The position numbers were made by a program, and so were the translations under genes. From the NCBI GenBank assembly GCA_900660155.1, contig CABFPE010000560.1, positions 452,103-516,102 on the forward strand: 64,000 nt of DNA. Reading direction: 5' to 3'. The notes under the pieces are model-generated. The model saw nothing but the letters and a program-made list of their open reading frames with translations, made no database searches and was not told the origin of the DNA. Positions 58,132-64,000 of this stretch are shown here, in pieces. How positions within the stretch are numbered: the stretch's first letter is position 1; each line of letters starts with the position of its first letter. Origin of the DNA: Hofstenia miamia. Taxonomy: Eukaryota; Xenacoelomorpha; Acoela; Hofsteniidae.

Positions 58132-58222
58132 GGCTAAAACACTGTGTGGCGTGCTGATATCGCTACAATAAATGGTATCATGTCTATGGAGCAAGCTAGA
58201 TTTTGTGTGTTGTATGTCCATC

Positions 58223-59131
58223 TTAATTTATTTTTGTCTCTTCAGATATGTTGTCCCAAACATGATCAATGGTGCAATGTGTTGCTATAAAATAAGGATG
58301 GAGAGTATCCTCTCCTACTTTTGACATCTTTGTTCTTCTTTCTTCTGTCTTAGTAGACCTAATTGTGGAGGTAACTGTAGAGGACGTAATAGAGGTCAGA
58401 GGGGCTATTGAATCACTCATTGAGGACGTATTTACATTTGTTAGTACACTAAAGGGGGTACAAATAATTTGAGTTTAAAAGTTTTATCAATTGTTGTGGC
58501 CAGCTCTGATCACACACATGGAGATACATTTCTCCCCATGTAGCAGCAAGATGAGGACATGATTGTTGCTGCTGTCTCCTCTCTTAATCATGGAGCTATG
58601 TTTTGCCCACACTGAATAGGAATCTCCTCAGCATCATTGTGGCGTCCTCTTTTCCTTTTGCAAACCTCATCAAGTGGAGATACATGTCTTCCACACCTAG
58701 ACGAGGTGGAGGTACCATCTCTGCTACCCTCCATTTTCCTTCTCACTCTTCAACAGGTTGGAGGAGCTGGCAACTCTCGCTTTTTCTTCCCTATCAGTAT
58801 CATTCCTAAACAGATTAATAAGGTTAAGGTCCCAAATGTTGGGATCATAAGGTTGATTTTGTCTAGCACGCCTTGAAGGCAATATATGTTGACTATCATT
58901 ACTCGTACTAATTACACTCTCAAATTCAGTATCATTAAAATCGTCTTCTGTGAAGTTGGTTAAATTATCATAAGTCTCAAATACATTGATACCATTGTCA
59001 ACCAATGTAAATTCACTATTATCATCAATAATTACATGCTCAATATCCTTTATGGCTCTTTTTATCCTCTGGAAGTGAACCATTTTTCCATTATTAAGTG
59101 TGTATGTGTTATGATCAAGCACTTTCTCCAC
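58223..59131 (-). pseudogene. Integrase C-terminal part and start of the post-integrase block, gypsy C
   Basis: LDHNTYTLNNGKMVHFQRIK resembles the small SH3-like C-terminal barrel of integrases (near 59115). An acidic stretch and PYDPNIWDLNLINLFRN follow; A has DTQEWDLNLISFF at the same place. The last block (58223-58420) reads SKVGEDTLHPYFIAT and DNISEETK, which matches A at 37345-37435, showing that the extra 3' block is a family trait. Confidence 0.7.
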
Positions 59132-59139
59132 AACAAAAG

Positions 59140-60399
59140 GCTCTTACCAATTAATTTATGTACTTAGTTGTGGTCTGTGGCAATGTGAGGTAGATATGCA
59201 AAAACTTTGTCACCTTGTTTATGAGGCTCACCATATAATTTTTTGTTAAATGTTCTTTTTTGACATATGCTTGATTGATTTGTATTATGACAAATCATCA
59301 GGTGGACTTGCTGCATATCTCATATCAATTGATCTACATATCTGTCAACACTAGTTTCAGAGTAATTTGGAAACATCATAGCTAAGGAAGTTAGTGCTTC
59401 ATGCCCAAACATGGCCTTAAAAGGACTTACGCCTGTTGTGGAATGCACTGCTGTATTATAAAAGAACTCAATCTCTTTGATTACGCATCTGCAATTTCTC
59501 CCTGCAGCCTGTGAAAGAGCTACACAATCAATTTTATCAAAGTTCTGTTTAATCATTCTACCAGGCCATTAGCTTGCAGGTGATATGCCATAGTAAATTC
59601 ATGAATTACTTCTAACTTGCTCATTAAGGCTTTCATCAGATTATTCTTGAACTGTGGACCATGGTCAGAGATGAGTTTAGATGTAGGACTGTATTTTAAA
59701 ATCCACTCTTTAACTATTTTCTCAGTGATTTTTTCTGCACTTGTACTGTCCAATGGAATAATTCGAGCATATTTAGTGAAATGATCAACTATCACCAAGA
59801 GGTATTGAAAACCTTGATCATCTCGAGACAGTTGTTCTAAATCCATATGGACTATTTCATTGGGACTGGTTGCTGCACAACATTCTAGATCAGCTCTCTG
59901 TTCTGGAAAATGGCTAGTATTATTCAAAAGACATCACTCACATTTATTGATAACATCCATAACAGCAGCCCTGATTCCAATAGTAACATATGGCAAATTA
60001 AAAGTTTTCTCCATTTGGATTATCCCTAAGCGCCCCTTTTTGTGTACTCATCTTACTAGATCTTTTCTAAAGTATTCTGGAATAGCAAGTCTGTTATTAC
60101 AACAACTTTTAGCATAAAGTAATCCCTTATCTGTTGTTGTCCAATTCTATCAGTTGAAATAACACGTGGCTATTGGAGAAAGAGGGAAAAATTGATCCTT
60201 TAGATGTTTCATAATATCTGATAGTACTTGATCATTTTGCTGATGTTTGATAATTTCTTCTTTGGAGATTTCTTCACATATCAAAATTGGTAGGATTTCC
60301 TTCCCATTACGATCTGCATTAATCTTGGGAATCAGTTCATACTCTGTATGCAGAATAAATCCGAATGGTACTTTCTCTCCCTCTGGTCTCTTTAAATCC
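59140..60399 (-). pseudogene. Integrase region of gypsy C
   Basis: The rve core reads EIVHMDLEQLSRDDQGFQYL, VDHFTKYARIIPLDS, KLISDHGPQFKNNLM and FTMAYHLQANGLVE, with the three acidic catalytic positions recognisable. FYNTAVHSTTGVSPFKAMFG follows. Integrase joins the DNA copy to the host chromosome. Confidence 0.85.
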
Positions 60400-61660
60400 C
60401 TTTCATAGCTAGGCAGCACCGTCCAATGTCGGCATTTAAGTGTAAACCGCCAGGACCATGTTTGATTGAAAAAGAAAAATCATTTAAATATTCTATCCAT
60501 CTGGCCACTAATATTGGATTTATCTCCAGAGAATTTTTTAAGCCAGGCCAAAGCACTGTTGTCAGTACGTACAATGAATTTATGACCTAATATAAAATAG
60601 CGAAATTTCTTCAGTGACTCCACTAAAGCTAACATCTCTCACTTGGTAGCTCCATAGTTATTTTCAGAATCTCCAAGTTTTCTACTGAAATATTGTACTG
60701 GACTCTCGACTCTGTTCATTTCTTGACTTAATATCCCACTAATAGCAATGGCACTGGCATCGCAATCAACAATAAAGTGATTACTATAATCAAGAGTATT
60801 CAATGAAGGAATCTTTTTGAGCTCGATTTTTATTTTCCCCAACACATAATGTTTGTTCCAAGTCCATTTAAACTCATTATTTTTCTTAAGTAAATTTGAA
60901 ATAGATTTCTTCTCTGCTAAGTTGGGGATAAACATTCCGTAATAGTTTAGGAAGCCCATCAGCCTTTGTACATCTTTTTGACTTCTAGGTGTTTCTATTT
61001 TCTCCAAAAATTGTTTAGCATTCATTATTATTGAGATTTTCCCATATTCTATTATCCTCCCTAAGAAGGTAACTTTCTTCTGAACCAACGAACATTTATT
61101 TCCATTCACTTTCAATCCAGCTTGTTGTAATAATTCTAATGTACAATTGAGTTTCTCTAGATGTTCTTCAAAAGTTGTACTGGCTACAAGTATATCATCG
61201 ATGTATGCCAATATACTGGCCTCAAGCATGTTTGATTTATTTTTCAGCACCTTGGTCATGTAATGTTAGAAAGTGGCTGGTGCATTACACAATCCAAAAG
61301 CCATATATTTTCACTCATATAAACCATAGGGCATAATGAAGGCTGTTTTCAGAATATTGGATGGACACATTGGCACCTGCCAGTAAGCTTTACACAAATC
61401 CAGACAGGAGAAAAATTTATACTTACTCACATCATATAAGAGATCTTTGATTTGTGGTAAGGGGTATGCGTCCTTTACTGTAATGTCATTTAAGTTTCTA
61501 AAATCCATACAAAGCCTGTATTTGTCTCCCTGCCTGATAAAAACAGTTGGAGCAGTGTAGGGACTGTTGCTGCCCTGAATTATCCCATTTTCAATTATGT
61601 TGCTTAAGATCTTTTCATATTCTGTTTTAAGGTTTTCTGGTACTCTCTGCACAGGCAGTC
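60400..61660 (-). pseudogene. Reverse transcriptase and RNase H region of gypsy C
   Basis: NSPYTAPTVFIRQGDKYRLC, MDFRNLNDITVKDAYPLPQI, FFSCLDLCKAYWQVPM (motif A), AYIDDILVAS (motif C, YxDD box, near 61200), KVNGNKCSLVQKKVTFLG, QRLMGFLNYYGMFIPNLAEK and the RNase H segment FIVDCDASAIAISGILSQ follow one another as in the Ty3/gypsy family. PVQYFSRKLGDSENNYGATK marks the RNase H end of the readable part. Confidence 0.85.
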
Positions 61661-62083
61661 AAATTGGTTTTCGTTTTTTAATTTGATTGTATGTTCTTCC
61701 CAATCACTTGTCCTACACTTATGGTTCCATAATTGGAAACTTCATGCTTACTTTGTAAGACAGAAATGAGTGATCATTTCTCATGATGTTCTAGATGTGG
61801 GTGAGTCTCATTATTAACACAAGGTATTTTTACAATGTCAGATGATTCCTCCAAATGAATTGCAGTACATATTGAAAAGCAAGGAGTAGCTACATTCTCA
61901 ACCTGAACTGGTACACCTATGATTTTTAACATTGACACATCAAATCATATGGGAAAATTGGATCTATTGAGGATTGTCACAAACGTTTTTCCTGTGGATA
62001 CTTTACATAAGTCAGGTGAAAAAGAAATCCCCTTAATATGTTTACCACGTTACCCAACAATCATTACATCTCCATTCAGATTA

Positions 62084-62550
62084 CTATTCGAAAATACCGC
62101 TGCTTTGGTCCAATTCTTTGACTCCAAATATCACCTCTTGCTCCAGAATCATTGCTAACTGTGTAGCTTCTTGATCCTTTATGGATATTGTATTAGCTTT
62201 ATAATTGATGACACACTCATTCTTTTCCAAAAAATCATTACCCAAGATTAGATCATATGGGAGTTTATGATTAGGCGTATTGATCACAATGAGGTCAACA
62301 CTAAATGGTTTGGAATGAATCCGCAACAATGCATAATTCAATCTCCCCTGAAGCATTGATTAGCTTAACTGGAGAGGAGGAATCCAATGAATCGTTGGTG
62401 AGACACAAACCTTTGCAACATTCATCACTAATGATGGAAGCAGCAGCTCCAGTAAGGATGGTAGCATTAATGATTTGTCCATTCATTTCAACAGGAATCA
62501 GGTTCTTATGTATGAGATTAGTTATAATCAGAATAACCTGAGCACGTTTT
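62084..62550 (-). pseudogene. Aspartic protease region of gypsy C
   Basis: EMNGQIINATIL, an ASIISDECCKGLCL stretch and YDLILGNDFLEKNECVINY appear in the same order as in A and B, giving the retropepsin layout. Confidence 0.75.
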
Positions 62551-62569
62551 GAGGGAGTTGGCGCTCCCT

Positions 62570-62579
62570 TTAATTTAAA
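62570..62579 (-). promoter_or_regulatory. -1 frameshift-type heptamer at the gag end, element C
   Basis: T-TTA-AAT immediately before the gag stop codon TAA, identical to element A. The pol reading begins in the -1 phase (KLKGAPTPSKRAQ). Confidence 0.6.
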
Positions 62580-63997
62580 TTATGAGATGTAGTAATTTCG
62601 TCATCTGTCAAATCTACTAACAGTGTTTCATCATTAGGTTCAGATGATGCAGAATCCTCTATGATAAATCCTTCCCCATCAGCTATTAGTTGGATTTTCA
62701 CATGACAGTTGGATTTTAAGTGGCCTTTTTCTCGACATTGAAAGCAGCAAACAGATGCCATGTCAAACTCTCTCTTAAGAACTGTTTTCTTCAATGTACT
62801 TGGCTCAGACTTGATCCTTACTCCAGATAATTCATTAGCATCCTTATCAATTTGATTAGAGTTATACATCAAGTATACCACACTGATTGCTTTTCTAATG
62901 ATCTTGTGTAGATTTTCCTCTGGGTCGCATTTTACTTCCAGCCAACTTCTGATAGAAGGGGGAAACCCCAGACAAATATATGAAAATAAATCATGGCGTG
63001 AGTACTTGGTAGATAAACTACTAAGCCTGAACAACCACTCAACTTGAGTTATATAATTTCAGATATTGTCATCTCATTTGAAGGCCATATTGCAAAGTAA
63101 AGTTTTGTATTGGTGCTTGATATGGGGAGCTCTGTAGTGGTCCTCAAAGAAACCCACTGACAACTGATAATCGGTTTTTATACTGCAATCAAGCATCATG
63201 TATTGATTGAACTGAGATACAGCACTTTCTTGAGAATTCTTGTACTGTTTAATAGTGAGTTCAAATAAAAAGAACCACTTGTCAAACAGTTGAGACACTG
63301 CATCAATTTGTCCAGTGAATTTAGGCAACACCAAATGTTTACTAAAAACTTGTAACTGCCCAGTTGACTCAGGAGGGAGAATAGAGTGACGATATTGTGG
63401 GTGACTACTAAGTGTTCGTATGATCATTGGACTGGTGTCACTAACATGCTCTTTAAATGGGAATCACAATAGTGCTTACAGGATCAGAGATTGAAGAGAC
63501 ATAACCATTTTGAGGGGTGGCTACAGTAGCAAGGGTGGATACCTGAGTGAGAGCAGACTGTGTGAAAGTAGGGTGTTGAGTCAAAGAGGTTTTACATGAT
63601 GCAACAGGATTTGAAGAAATTAGCATTGCATTCTCTTCACAATGAGAAGGTGTAGTTAATGCATATCTTCTGATTGAATCATGTTTGCTACTTGCCTAGT
63701 GATTCTATCAGCAAGAGCATCTAAGGCTTCATTCAACACAACATGAGTGACATACTCATCAGCATGACTTTTAGGTGATTGAACCTCGTCTCAGTTGTTG
63801 GCATCATTAACAGCAATTTTGAGTTCCTGAATTTGTAATTCTAATTTGAATGTAGATTCCAACATCTGCCTTTCCATCTTTTGATAAGCAACATGTTGAG
63901 TGTTAATTTCTGCTTGCAGGGACTCAACATGATGTTCACTTTCCATTCTCAATACTACTTCCTGGGATAAAGAACCTTTCAAATGTTTGATTTTCAT
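62570..63997 (-). pseudogene. gag region of gypsy C with zinc knuckle
   Basis: A coiled-coil-like start (63791-63997: MESEHHVESLQAEINTQHVA), then LVLPKFTGQIDAVSQLFDKW and SVGFFEDHYRAPHIKHQYKT in the capsid part, FSYICLGFPPSIRSWLEVKC, and the CCHC knuckle CFQCREKGHLKSNC near 62700. The end reads IQLIADGEGFIIEDS and stops at TTTAAAT-TAA. Clear kinship with A and B. Confidence 0.85.
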
Positions 63998-64000
63998 TTG

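Larger units (their letters stand above)
58200..64000 (-). mobile_element. Ty3/gypsy fossil C, continues beyond the window
   Basis: On the minus strand the order from 64000 down is gag, protease, reverse transcriptase/RNase H, integrase and the first part of the post-integrase block. It is the same family as A and B. Neither LTR is in the window: the 5' side runs past 64000 and the 3' side stops near 58200. Roughly ten breaks; somewhat better preserved than A. Confidence 0.85.

Noticed and set aside
1-64000. CRISPR arrays, operons or bacterial promoters
   Set aside because: No regularly spaced repeats and no prokaryotic gene organisation; the sequence is clearly eukaryotic.

Overview
This is an AT-rich, intron-scale eukaryotic (invertebrate-type) scaffold made almost entirely of decayed mobile elements. 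No bacterial features are present. Evidence for an animal: CR1/L2-like LINEs with 2A-like and SGNH-esterase segments, a Tc1 transposase, hAT remains, Ty3/gypsy elements with a tRNA-Trp-type primer site, and two 1000-N scaffold gaps. I cannot name the species; an AT-rich aquatic invertebrate such as a cnidarian is a guess.

Layout. 0-15 kb: CpG-normal, mostly anonymous DNA with one interesting gene-like locus at 7.9-9.5 kb (a Ulp1-protease-like segment, then a clean C3HC4 RING, then further Cys pairs), a LINE endonuclease scrap at 12.2-12.6 kb, and two non-autonomous DNA transposons with visible target duplications (13.6-14.5 and 14.5-14.85 kb). 15-27 kb: extremely CpG-poor; it holds a LINE fragment, a solo LTR of family 2, a dead Tc1 element and a 1.3-kb inverted-repeat transposon with a perfect 8-bp target duplication. 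26-31.6 kb: a long LINE (ORF1 with SGNH hydrolase signature, ORF2 with endonuclease and reverse transcriptase) split by a solo LTR of family 1.

31.6-46.1 kb: two related Ty3/gypsy fossils in the same direction (A and B). The 3' LTR of A and the 5' LTR of B may be one and the same LTR, itself interrupted by a family-2 LTR that runs into an N gap. Element A carries about 3.5 kb of unrecognised coding-like sequence between integrase and 3' LTR. 46.7-50 kb: a fragment of another reverse-transcriptase element cut by one family-2 LTR and followed by a second in the opposite direction, then a hAT transposase end. 50-58 kb: minisatellite, gap, LINE 3' end and an inverted-repeat element. 58.2-64 kb: a third gypsy relative (C) on the minus strand, continuing past the window end.

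The nested order gives a relative chronology: LINE, then family-1 (gypsy) LTRs, then family-2 LTRs. Several isolated single-N positions sit exactly at near-identical direct duplications, so part of the apparent repetition is probably an assembly product. Nothing here is clearly a complete, functional host gene; the RING open frame is the best candidate.
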